From contig JAGLTP010000395.1 of the NCBI GenBank assembly GCA_023135215.1, positions 1 to 9,586 on the forward strand: DNA of 9,586 bases, read 5' to 3'. Numbering within the stretch: the stretch's first letter is position 1; every line of letters begins with the position of its first letter. The notes below the pieces were generated by a model. It worked only from the letters and a program-made list of their open reading frames with translations. It ran no database searches and was not told the origin of the DNA. Below are positions 1-6,400 of this stretch, in pieces. This DNA comes from Candidatus Heimdallarchaeota archaeon (GTDB taxonomy: Archaea > Asgardarchaeota > Heimdallarchaeia > Heimdallarchaeales > Heimdallarchaeaceae). Made by a program: the position numbers and the translations under genes.

Positions 1-598
1 TATTGAATTCAAATATACTCTTGTAATTACTTAGTTTACTAGAAGATTGTTCAAAGTCCTTTTCTCCTACGAATTTAACTATTGTATAATGTGATTTAAT
101 GTATGTTATAACTATAATTACTATATTTGAAATGAAAATTGGTATAAATTTCACAAATTTTAGGTAGACTAGAAATTTAAAAGAAGCAAAAACAACAGTT
201 AGAAAAATCATCCCCAAAATCATTCCTAATACTAACATAATCACAGCGGTGAGTAGCTGATTGAAAATAAAGTAACTGTATATCCATTTGCTTTTCCCCC
301 CAACATTTTTCATTATTCCAATGTCGTCTCTTTGACTCTGTATTTTTAGATCAATTGATCTAGAGGTTACTACACCCCCTATTATTACACAAACAACGAT
401 GAATAGTAATGTTATATTTCTAAAAGAATTATAGAATATCAAATTCATTGAGTAATTAAGAAAGTGTTTGGAAGCTGAATATAGACCAATACTAATAGTT
501 ATTGCAGAGTATGTTATTATCTGACTTATCAAGGAGAAACCTGAAGCTAACAGTGATCGTCTAAAATCTATCCAGGCAAATTTCAATTGTCCAATCAT
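1..598 (-). CDS. FtsX-like ABC transporter permease (partial; 3' end beyond left edge)
   Basis: Reverse-strand reading from an ATG at 598 stays open for 199 codons to the window edge, so the C-terminal part is missing. A strong Shine-Dalgarno GAGGAG lies about 9 nt upstream, and the ATPase stop codon is only 21 nt before the start, so the two genes form an operon. Four hydrophobic segments are visible, around residues 19-41, 61-80, 108-137 and 151-167. Between the second and third sits DDIGIMKNVGGKSKWI (91-106), the cytoplasmic coupling segment typical of FtsX/MacB/LolC permeases (consensus E-I-G-x-L-K-x-L-G). By family knowledge it would form the membrane channel or mechanotransducer driven by the neighbouring ATPase. 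Oddly, only about 20 residues separate helices 1 and 2, where MacB and LolC carry a large extracytoplasmic domain. Such a domain could still exist in the unseen part. The substrate cannot be read from the sequence. Confidence 0.85.
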   Translation of the reverse strand, partial: MIGQLKFAWIDFRRSLLASGFSLISQIITYSAITISIGLYSASKHFLNYSMNLIFYNSFRNITLLFIVVCVIIGGVVTSRSIDLKIQSQRDDIGIMKNVGGKSKWIYSYFIFNQLLTAVIMLVLGMILGMIFLTVVFASFKFLVYLKFVKFIPIFISNIVIIVITYIKSHYTIVKFVGEKDFEQSSSKLSNYKSIFEFN

Positions 599-619
599 AT
601 CTTTCTCCTCTTTTAGTTT

Positions 620-1486
620 CTAATTTTCTTCATCTTCTTTCTTATCTGTCTCTAATAGAAGCAGTTCCTCTTCTGTCATGTTTAAAATTTCTTCTTCTGT
701 ATAGGGGATTCCATCTACATTAACTAATTCTTCTTCTTCCCTCATCTTTTCTAACGAATCAATTGGTCTGTACTTTATGGTATCATCTTTCTTTCTTTCA
801 GCATGTACTCCTTCTAAAACAACACTTTTCGACCCTATTTTATATATACTAGTTGCGATATCCATCATTTTTTGATCATGTGATGCTACTACAATAGTAA
901 TATCAGTAGTAAGAAACAAATCTCTAATTAGTTCACACAACTGATCTACAGATTCACAATCTAAATTTCCAGTAGGTTCATCTAATATCAAAATATAGGG
1001 GTCATTAGATAATGCTCTTGCAATTGCTACTCTCTTTTTCTCCCCACCGCTTAATTGTGCAGGAAAACTTTCTTTTCTATGATCTATCTTTAATTTTTCT
1101 AGTAATTTATCGATTTTTTCTTCACTATCTTCTTCTTCAATCCCACATAATTCCTGAAATAAAACTATATTCTCTTTTACTGTTAATGTAGAAACCAAAT
1201 TATTCTCCTGAAAAACTATGCCAAGATAATTAGACCGAAAATCTGCTTTCTCTTTATCATCTATAAGTTCTAAATACAAACCTGTTACCTGTATATCTCC
1301 CTCATCTGCTTCTAATAATCCAGTTAAAAGATTTAGAAGTGTTGTTTTCCCACTCCCACTTGGTCCATATAATAAAACTAGTTCATTTCTATCTATATCT
1401 AAATCAATTTGTTCAAAGATTACAACATCTTCCCAAAATAACTGAAATTTCTTTGATATACCTTCAAATTTTATTATTTTGTCCAT
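620..1486 (-). CDS. ABC transporter ATP-binding protein (MacB/LolD-like)
   Basis: A complete nucleotide-binding domain of an ABC exporter. Counted from the ATG at 1486 (288 residues), it shows Walker A GPSGSGKTT (41-49), the Q-loop glutamine in VFQE (93), signature LSGGE (145-149), Walker B ILILDEP (165-171), a D-loop GNLD and the switch histidine in ASHD (203). This motif set and the close downstream FtsX-like gene place it in the MacB/LolD/FtsE group, which uses ATP hydrolysis to drive export or membrane mechanical work. The start is uncertain: a TTG at 1504 would add six residues (294), but the ATG gives the usual MDKIIKFEGISKKF opening. Unusual is a roughly 55-residue C-terminal extension after the NBD, strongly acidic and ending in EEELLLLETDKKEDEEN. 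It could contact a partner or the permease, which is inference. The substrate is unknown. Confidence 0.93.
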   Translation of the reverse strand: MDKIIKFEGISKKFQLFWEDVVIFEQIDLDIDRNELVLLYGPSGSGKTTLLNLLTGLLEADEGDIQVTGLYLELIDDKEKADFRSNYLGIVFQENNLVSTLTVKENIVLFQELCGIEEEDSEEKIDKLLEKLKIDHRKESFPAQLSGGEKKRVAIARALSNDPYILILDEPTGNLDCESVDQLCELIRDLFLTTDITIVVASHDQKMMDIATSIYKIGSKSVVLEGVHAERKKDDTIKYRPIDSLEKMREEEELVNVDGIPYTEEEILNMTEEELLLLETDKKEDEEN

Positions 1487-1591
1487 CTTCTTTGACCAGA
1501 ACAAGAAGATAATTGAACGCTTATGAGTTTTTTTATCGACATTATTATCAAATGTAGATTGTCATAAACTAATGCTTCTATTAAAAGAAAA

Positions 1592-1666
1592 TAGCGAAGT
1601 TTCGAAATGAGACTATCATTCAAGGCAGTATGCTTAAGTCAAGTCCCACACGAGGAAACTTCGCTA
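1592..1666. repeat. 75-bp element with perfect 12-bp terminal inverted repeats
   Basis: TAGCGAAGTTTC (1592-1603) is exactly mirrored by GAAACTTCGCTA (1655-1666) with 51 bp between. The element lies between the pilin-like gene and the ABC ATPase. Both arms begin and end in TA, as a Tc1/mariner- or IS630-type insertion with a TA duplication would look, leaving 10-bp terminal repeats. On the minus strand the right-hand arm is followed by TTTTCTTTT, so it could also act as a 3' UTR hairpin or terminator for the pilin transcript. No coding capacity is seen. The sequence alone does not decide between a miniature transposon remnant, a terminator and a structured RNA. Confidence 0.6.
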
Positions 1667-1727
1667 AATATTAGAATCTCTTATTTCTAATAAATCCTAC
1701 TTTTAATACCAATTATTATAATGAAAA

Positions 1728-2540
1728 TTATACAGTGCGAAAGTCAATGTAAATATGAATTAAATTCAAGCTTAATGAAAAAGTAAAAGGTGCTATGGGA
1801 TATTGGATAGATTGAGAAAAACTTGATGTTCTCGCCTCTACTCTTAAATCATCACTTCTGTTCCCTAAATCATATGGTTCTATTACTTGGTTTATTTTAA
1901 TTATTTGAATTTTTGTAGGTGTATTAATGATTGGAAAATATTCGCTTTGACCTTCTAAGATTCTAGATGTGTTTAAATGAATAATAATGAAATTAACCTC
2001 GAGATCATTCTCGCTAATTTGTTCTATGCTAAGAAAAACACTATAGTACATTTTTAGAAGCTTATAGTCATCAAAGGATTGATGTACAATGTTTGTCATT
2101 TGAGCTGTTCTGTTCAGAGAATAAACTAGAAGTTCAGGTCCTCCAAAATCATATATGGCACCCCCCAAACCTCTGAAATTTCCATTGAGTCTATATACAA
2201 CTTCTCCTGTGTGACATGAATAATTAAATAATTCATTTCCCCCAGAATTGATAATCAGAAAGACTTCTCGTTCTTGTTCCAAATCTAATATTCCATTTCC
2301 AAGGTTATATCTAACCACACTTGAAGAATTTACAGGAGTATTGACTAGTTTCTTTATCTCTGAGTCGAAAGATAGAAACGCATTTGTTGCCGCTGTCAAA
2401 TCACTTTCTGTTTGAAATCTTTCTAGAGACGGTATAATCTGTGAAAAAGCTAAACCTAAAGCAGCAACCATTATTGTGAAGATTATTAAAGTTGAAATGA
2501 TACTGGAAACTCCACGTCTTGATTTCATCTTTCTCTTCAT
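1728..2540 (-). CDS. Archaeal type IV pilin-like secreted protein (class III signal peptide)
   Basis: 270 residues. The N-terminus MKRKMKSRRG-VSSIISTLII is a textbook archaeal class III signal: a basic leader ending in RRG, then an uninterrupted hydrophobic helix (about 11-36). A PibD/EppA-type prepilin peptidase would be expected to cut after Gly10, leaving the helix as an assembly core or membrane anchor. The remainder is predicted to be extracytoplasmic and beta-rich, with five N-x-S/T sequons (N71, N106, N143, N190, N227) suitable for N-glycosylation. The stretch VVYRLNGNFRGLGGAIY and the helix-proximal ATNAFLSFDSEIKKL recall the large archaeal families of single pilin-like surface proteins (DUF7289-type), a resemblance judged by eye. 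Mature position +5 is Ile, not the Glu of bacterial pilins. No prepilin peptidase, assembly ATPase or TadC-like gene is nearby. The ATG at 2540 fits the signal peptide and the promoter spacing. Confidence 0.8.
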   Translation of the reverse strand: MKRKMKSRRGVSSIISTLIIFTIMVAALGLAFSQIIPSLERFQTESDLTAATNAFLSFDSEIKKLVNTPVNSSSVVRYNLGNGILDLEQEREVFLIINSGGNELFNYSCHTGEVVYRLNGNFRGLGGAIYDFGGPELLVYSLNRTAQMTNIVHQSFDDYKLLKMYYSVFLSIEQISENDLEVNFIIIHLNTSRILEGQSEYFPIINTPTKIQIIKINQVIEPYDLGNRSDDLRVEARTSSFSQSIQYPIAPFTFSLSLNLIHIYIDFRTV

Positions 2541-2563
2541 GCAGTTATCATTTTATTTTTTGC

Positions 2564-2580
2564 ATTATTTAACTTTGCGG
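2564..2580 (-). promoter_or_regulatory. BRE/TATA promoter of the pilin-like gene
   Basis: On the minus strand CCGCAAAG (2580-2573) is followed directly by TTAAATAAT (2572-2564), a good match to an archaeal BRE plus TATA box. The TATA centre is about 28 bp from the A of the ATG at 2540, and there is no Shine-Dalgarno, so transcription probably starts at or next to the start codon (leaderless mRNA). Confidence 0.6.
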
Positions 2581-2604
2581 AAATCTCAACCATCCAGCCA
2601 AGTA

Positions 2605-3140
2605 CTATTTATCAAAATCTTCAATTGTTAATTTTACTTTATTCTTATCCGCAAGAATTAATGTATTATCTTGAAGTATAGGGATAATTCTATTCTTTAA
2701 GGTAACATATGCTATTGTTGTTTCTTCTTACAATTCTTCAAATGTAGCTTCATGATTTAAGGCTGAAGACAATGCAACAAGAACGTCAATATTCTCTTTC
2801 TGACTTGGTATCCAATTAGAGATGATTTTAATCGTGAAAATGTATCCTGTTTGTTCTTGAGTTAATTTTCCAATTAACTCATCTTGTTCTGAACATTTCT
2901 TTTCCAAATAATTGAGACTGTCAACTGTTTTTCTTAATTGATTTCTTTCATATGTTAACTCACCTACTTTTATTGAGAGTTCTTTTATTTGTTCATTAAT
3001 TGATGAGAAGCTATCTCGTGTCTCTTTGAATTCTTTCAGATTTTCTTTCAATTCATCTATTTGGTCATTCAGTCTTCTTGTTTCAGAGTCTACTATCTGA
3101 TCAATTTTCTTCAGAAGATTCTAATTTCTTCAATCATCAT
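2605..3140 (-). pseudogene. Decayed coiled-coil protein gene (frameshift and internal stop)
   Basis: The intact core (3051-2728, 107 codons from a TTG) encodes a charged, heptad-rich coiled coil (KELSIKVGELTYERNQLRKT and similar) followed by a more globular piece ending NHEATFEEL. Two signs suggest it is a fragment of a longer gene. First, in the same frame upstream the sequence stays coiled-coil-like (LLKKIDQIVDSETRRLNDQI) back to a TAG near 3120, with no ATG, while one frame over an ATG-ATG at 3140 begins MMIEEIR just before it. A single missing base near 3115-3120 would join them as one helix. Second, after the TAA at 2730-2728 the same frame continues for 40 sense codons (EETTIAYVTLKNRIIPILQ and on) to a TAG at 2607-2605. 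The restored product would be about 177 residues. Its function is not recognised. A translated 107-residue protein or sequencing errors are alternatives. Confidence 0.55.
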
Positions 3141-3866
3141 TTTAGGAGGATATCAATAATAGTATTAACATTTATGATAAAAAAGAGTGTATTTATGGCG
3201 TATTATTTTTGTAATATTGATGTATAATGATTTTTGCCTATTTTAGAAAGTCTTAAAGTAGCAATTCCTTAATGATCATGATGTTCTTAGTTACAGACCT
3301 TGAGATAATAGATCACGATTTTTTGTGGGAAAGGTATGTGTAACTTCTTCTGTATTATATAATTTCAAATACAATTTTAGTTATTAAGTATGATAATCAA
3401 AGTTGTTCACAAAAAATATGAAATTTATTTTAATTTTAATGAGAATCAATTCATATTGAAATCTATTTCTCTATAAAGAAATAACGAAAAAATATTTGTT
3501 CAAATAAGCGAGAAGAATAAAAAACGCATACCAAAACCATTCACTGAAATTCTCTTGTTGTATCTACTATTATTTTCTTTTTAATATATTAATAATGGAA
3601 TTCCTGTGAAAAATTATTTGAATGTTTTCAGATATAATTTCAAATTACCAGTTTTAAGAAGTACTTACAAAGAATCCAGGATTGTCTTTACTTACTTAAG
3701 ATCAACATTCTTTTTTTAAAATATATAATTAATCATCAAATCCAGAATTACTTCTTAAGGGTTTTTTTCTTTTTTCGAAATATTTCTTATTCAACATAGA
3801 TTTCAATCTAGATTTATTTTAGTTAGCTCTTAGATTGATATTTACTATAATTTCATTATTGACTAA

Positions 3867-3885
3867 GTATTTTTTTAAAAAATAC
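3867..3885. repeat. 19-bp perfect palindrome GTATTTTTTTAAAAAATAC
   Basis: Two 9-bp arms around a single central base. The AAAAAATAC half recurs at 3923-3931. As DNA it would be a strongly bent A-tract/T-tract site and a possible dimeric protein target. As RNA it would be a weak hairpin. Confidence 0.5.
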
Positions 3886-3911
3886 ATTTTTCGTAAAACA
3901 TCCGACATAAA

Positions 3912-4003
3912 TAGCTATTGCGAAAAAATACCGAAATTGGTAGCTTACATTAAGAAAAAAACATTTTTTGTCGGCATAAGTTCTTTTTTTCGATAAATAG
4001 CTA
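3912..4003. repeat. Imperfect inverted repeat with TTTTTTCG and ATAGCTA blocks
   Basis: The left arm 3912-3928, read in reverse complement, is TTTTTTCG-CA-ATAGCTA. The right arm 3985-4003 is TTTTTTCG-ATAA-ATAGCTA. Eight plus seven bases match around a small asymmetric internal loop. A shorter CCGACA (3902-3907) / TGTCGG (3969-3974) pair interlocks with it. Function unknown. Confidence 0.4.
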
Positions 4004-4080
4004 ATCTTAGTTCTTATTCTTGTGTTAGATATGTATTTAGTGGCGTCTAGAAATATTCTAAGTGGTGCTTGGAAAATATA

Positions 4081-4308
4081 TTATTTTCCTTTTATCAGTT
4101 TATAAAAAGAATAAAAGACACCTAATGCTAAAAGTCCTAAACCACAGTATGCAAATATTAAATAATCAGCTATAAATCCCTTTAGGATTAGAAAGATCAA
4201 AAAGACAATTGTAGGTATTCCAATAACACTATTTATCAATGCAACGACGTTTATTTTTTTCTTTTCTTTTTCTTCTTCTTGTAAATAACCAATTGTCAAT
4301 TGAATCAA
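4081..4308 (-). CDS. Small two-helix membrane protein, function unknown
   Basis: 75 residues: a short charged N-terminus (EEEKEKKK, 11-18), a hydrophobic segment at about 20-42, a short loop, a second at about 46-68, and a basic tail (KLIKGK). This looks like a hairpin membrane protein with both ends in the cytoplasm by the positive-inside rule. No family is recognised. There is no ATG: the candidate starts are TTG at 4308 and TTG at 4299, with a TAA immediately upstream in frame, and neither has a clear Shine-Dalgarno. An AATAAATAGG sequence around 4326-4336 could be its TATA element. The gene sits downstream of PEPCK but beyond that gene's U-tract terminator, so it is probably transcribed separately. 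The amphipathic charge pattern and clean membrane segments argue that it is real, but the missing normal start leaves room for a fragment. Confidence 0.5.
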   Translation of the reverse strand: MIQLTIGYLQEEEKEKKKINVVALINSVIGIPTIVFLIFLILKGFIADYLIFAYCGLGLLALGVFYSFYKLIKGK

Positions 4309-4352
4309 TATAGATATTTACTTATCCTATTTATTCCCCACAATTATCCAAT

Positions 4353-4360
4353 AAAAAAAA
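4353..4360 (-). terminator. U-tract terminator after PEPCK
   Basis: A run of eight A on the plus strand gives U8 in the minus-strand transcript, three nucleotides after the PEPCK stop codon. Archaeal RNA polymerase terminates at such U-tracts without needing a hairpin. Confidence 0.6.
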
Positions 4361-4363
4361 GTA

Positions 4364-6271
4364 TTAAGAGAAAAGGAATGGAGAGATTGTGTCAGTTCCA
4401 TATTTCTCTTTAGCTTCAAGTAATCTTTTACGTTGTTCTTCTAACTCAATGAAGAATTCCTCTGGCATATCTTTTTCATTAACATAGAATTTTTCTATTC
4501 TGTCAAACTTATCTAGAAACTTACCTACTCTTATAGAGAATTCAGCTTCATATCTTGATTTTTCATAATCTATGTTAAATGCTCCTTTGAACAGATCTAC
4601 TAAATCTTCATATTTGGGAAGATAACCGACAGGCGTTTCTATAGCGTCATAATCTCCATGTACCCTACCTTCAGCCCACAGCAACCATATCTTTTTATCA
4701 AGAATTTCATCATAATATTTTCCTTTTGCATCCTTAAGGAAGTAATTAGTTGAGAAAATAAGAGGATGATTCTCTTCTTTCACTCCTTTTATGAAGTTAA
4801 GATGTGATTGGAAATATTGCCCAAGTGGAACAATAATAAAATCTAAGTTAGCCATAGGTTGATGTTTTCGTACACCTGCTTGCCCTAATGTTGCTGAAGT
4901 TGTTTCTGATTCCAATACTACGCCAACAAAGACACCATTACTCCAGTTAAATGACTGATAGACCGGAACAGAAGTATCACTGTCTCTCCCCCCATAAACA
5001 ATGGCTGATACTTTTACACCTTCAGGATCATGTAGCGCTTCATCTGCATTTTCTAATTCTTCAATTCTTAGTGTATATCTGGAATTTGGATGAGAAAAGC
5101 TAAGTTCTTTTCCATCTTTGTCTTTCTTTCCTGCGAACCATTCACCAAGATGAGAAGATGTCCAATTTATTCCTTCTTCAGGTATTTTTACATCATCACC
5201 CATTCCTAGCCAATATGGTTTTCCTTCAGTTATCTGGACATTCGAGAAAATTATTTCACATGGGGAGGTTAAAGCTTTGTATATTTCTGGATCGTCTTTT
5301 GGATTAACGTCCTTAATAATTCCAAATATCCCACTTTCAATATTAACAGCTTTTGGTATATTTTCTTTATCAAGACGTAGATAAGCAATATCATCACCTA
5401 CTATAGTATTTCCGGGTATCATGGCAGTTGAAGTCTTCCCACAAGCACTTGGAAAAGCTCCTAGGAAGTAGGTTTTTCTGCCTTTATCCAGCGTGTATAC
5501 AGCTGAAATAAACATATGTTCTGCTAACCAGTTTTCCTTTAGTGCTTTATTTATAGCTAAACGTAATGCGAGTTTCTTTAAACCAAGACTATTTCCTGCG
5601 TATTGATTATTAACTGTAAGAACTCTATTTTCTTCTAGATCAATATAGATTCGTCGATTGTCAATATTCTTTGTTACGTTCTTCTTTGTTAATTGTCCTG
5701 CTGAATGAATAAAATAAAAGAAATCTTCTGAACCTTCAAGACGTTTGAATTGCTCATATCCTTTCCTATACAGTATATCTTCAGAATGCGCTACATATGC
5801 TGAATCAGTAATTTGCAGTGCTGATATAGAAAAGCGAGAGTTGGTTGGACCTAAACAGAAGAAACGAATTACTGCTAATTTTCCTTTCATGCAACCATCC
5901 ATTATATCAAGGATTTCTTCCAATCCTTCGTCTCTATCAATTGTATTTATGTGGGTTCCATATTCTTCTTTTTCAGCTGTAGGAACAAGAAGTCGAGTAT
6001 TTCCTTTATCACGAGCCTGATCAAAATATGAGTCATAATGCACTGTATGTCCAGGCATTTCTAGTTTTATTTCTTCTCCAAGATCTTGGGACAGTTGTCT
6101 AACGTAATCAATATCTTCTTGTGAATCGTCAATTACAACAACCTTTGTAGGTTTACAGAGTTTTAAGAATCTATCAACAACCTTGACAGCTTTAGGATTG
6201 TTAAGGGCGTTTATTTTCTCTTTATCCCTATCATTTAAACATTCATAACCATAACATTCTTCAGAAGTCAT
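4364..6271 (-). CDS. pckG: Phosphoenolpyruvate carboxykinase (GTP)
   Basis: GTP-type PEPCK (EC 4.1.1.32): oxaloacetate + GTP gives PEP + CO2 + GDP, the entry to gluconeogenesis in the cytoplasm. In some archaea it also works toward C4 acids. In the 635-residue protein from the ATG at 6271 (add 3 for the GTG start at 6280), the GTP-PEPCK hallmarks appear in order: YAGNS (224-228), the metal-ligand His in AEHMF (252), P-loop GAFPSACGKTSTAM with the family's reactive cysteine (277), kinase-2 VGDDIAY (291-297), substrate arginine in NSRYTLR (398), YGGR (426-429) and FNWSNGVFVG, and the guanine-pocket NYFLKD (509-514). Length fits the roughly 600-640-residue family, distinct from ATP-type PckA. 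The ATG at 6271 is preferred because GAAGTGAT, close to the archaeal Shine-Dalgarno, ends 4 nt upstream and overlaps the GTG. The gene has its own likely promoter and a terminator. Confidence 0.96.
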   Translation of the reverse strand: MTSEECYGYECLNDRDKEKINALNNPKAVKVVDRFLKLCKPTKVVVIDDSQEDIDYVRQLSQDLGEEIKLEMPGHTVHYDSYFDQARDKGNTRLLVPTAEKEEYGTHINTIDRDEGLEEILDIMDGCMKGKLAVIRFFCLGPTNSRFSISALQITDSAYVAHSEDILYRKGYEQFKRLEGSEDFFYFIHSAGQLTKKNVTKNIDNRRIYIDLEENRVLTVNNQYAGNSLGLKKLALRLAINKALKENWLAEHMFISAVYTLDKGRKTYFLGAFPSACGKTSTAMIPGNTIVGDDIAYLRLDKENIPKAVNIESGIFGIIKDVNPKDDPEIYKALTSPCEIIFSNVQITEGKPYWLGMGDDVKIPEEGINWTSSHLGEWFAGKKDKDGKELSFSHPNSRYTLRIEELENADEALHDPEGVKVSAIVYGGRDSDTSVPVYQSFNWSNGVFVGVVLESETTSATLGQAGVRKHQPMANLDFIIVPLGQYFQSHLNFIKGVKEENHPLIFSTNYFLKDAKGKYYDEILDKKIWLLWAEGRVHGDYDAIETPVGYLPKYEDLVDLFKGAFNIDYEKSRYEAEFSIRVGKFLDKFDRIEKFYVNEKDMPEEFFIELEEQRKRLLEAKEKYGTDTISPFLFS

Positions 6272-6275
6272 TATT

Positions 6276-6283
6276 ATCACTTC
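6276..6283 (-). promoter_or_regulatory. Shine-Dalgarno site of PEPCK that decides the start
   Basis: GAAGTGAT on the minus strand differs by one base from GAGGTGAT, the complement of the archaeal 16S 3' end. It ends 4 nt before the ATG at 6271 and contains the competing GTG at 6280, which therefore is unlikely to be the start. The same octamer precedes the candidate micro-gene at 8879. Confidence 0.5.
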
Positions 6284-6320
6284 ATTTATTGTAAATTCGT
6301 TTCAAGCACAAAAGAAACAA

Positions 6321-6337
6321 ATTAAATACATTTTGCT
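6321..6337 (-). promoter_or_regulatory. Candidate BRE/TATA promoter of PEPCK
   Basis: Minus strand AGCAAAATG (6337-6329) followed by TATTTAAT (6328-6321) in the 129-bp gap after the pyrophosphatase gene. A start about 26 bp downstream (near 6298) would give a leader of roughly 27 nt that includes the Shine-Dalgarno at 6283-6276. Confidence 0.45.
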
Positions 6338-6400
6338 TGGACACCATTTGAGGTTGTTGAAACAAGACAACAGAACTTAGGTAAAAGAATTCGACGCTAT

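Larger units (their letters stand above)
3141..4080. other. Long AT-rich intergenic region without a credible gene
   Basis: About 940 bp with stop codons throughout all frames, long A and T runs and no tRNA- or rRNA-like GC-rich segment. What can be seen is structure: a 19-bp palindrome (3867-3885), an imperfect inverted repeat (3912-4003), a short TAGAA-ATA-TTCTA palindrome (4048-4060), and five copies of TTTTTCG or its complement (starting at 3485, 3771, 3887, 3921 and 3985). It could be a nucleoid-protein or replication-related region, or the remains of decayed genes. The sequence does not decide. Confidence 0.5.

Noticed and set aside
1487..1504. TTG start giving a 294-residue ABC ATPase
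   Set aside because: No ribosome site before it. The ATG at 1486 gives the customary N-terminus, though leaderless TTG cannot be excluded.
3141..4080. CRISPR array or rRNA/tRNA in the long gap
   Set aside because: No regularly spaced direct repeats of CRISPR length and no GC-rich structured RNA segment.
5745..6020. Plus-strand frame of 91 codons inside PEPCK
   Set aside because: Lies entirely opposite a well-conserved enzyme gene, has no ribosome site and no recognisable protein features. A shadow of the coding strand.
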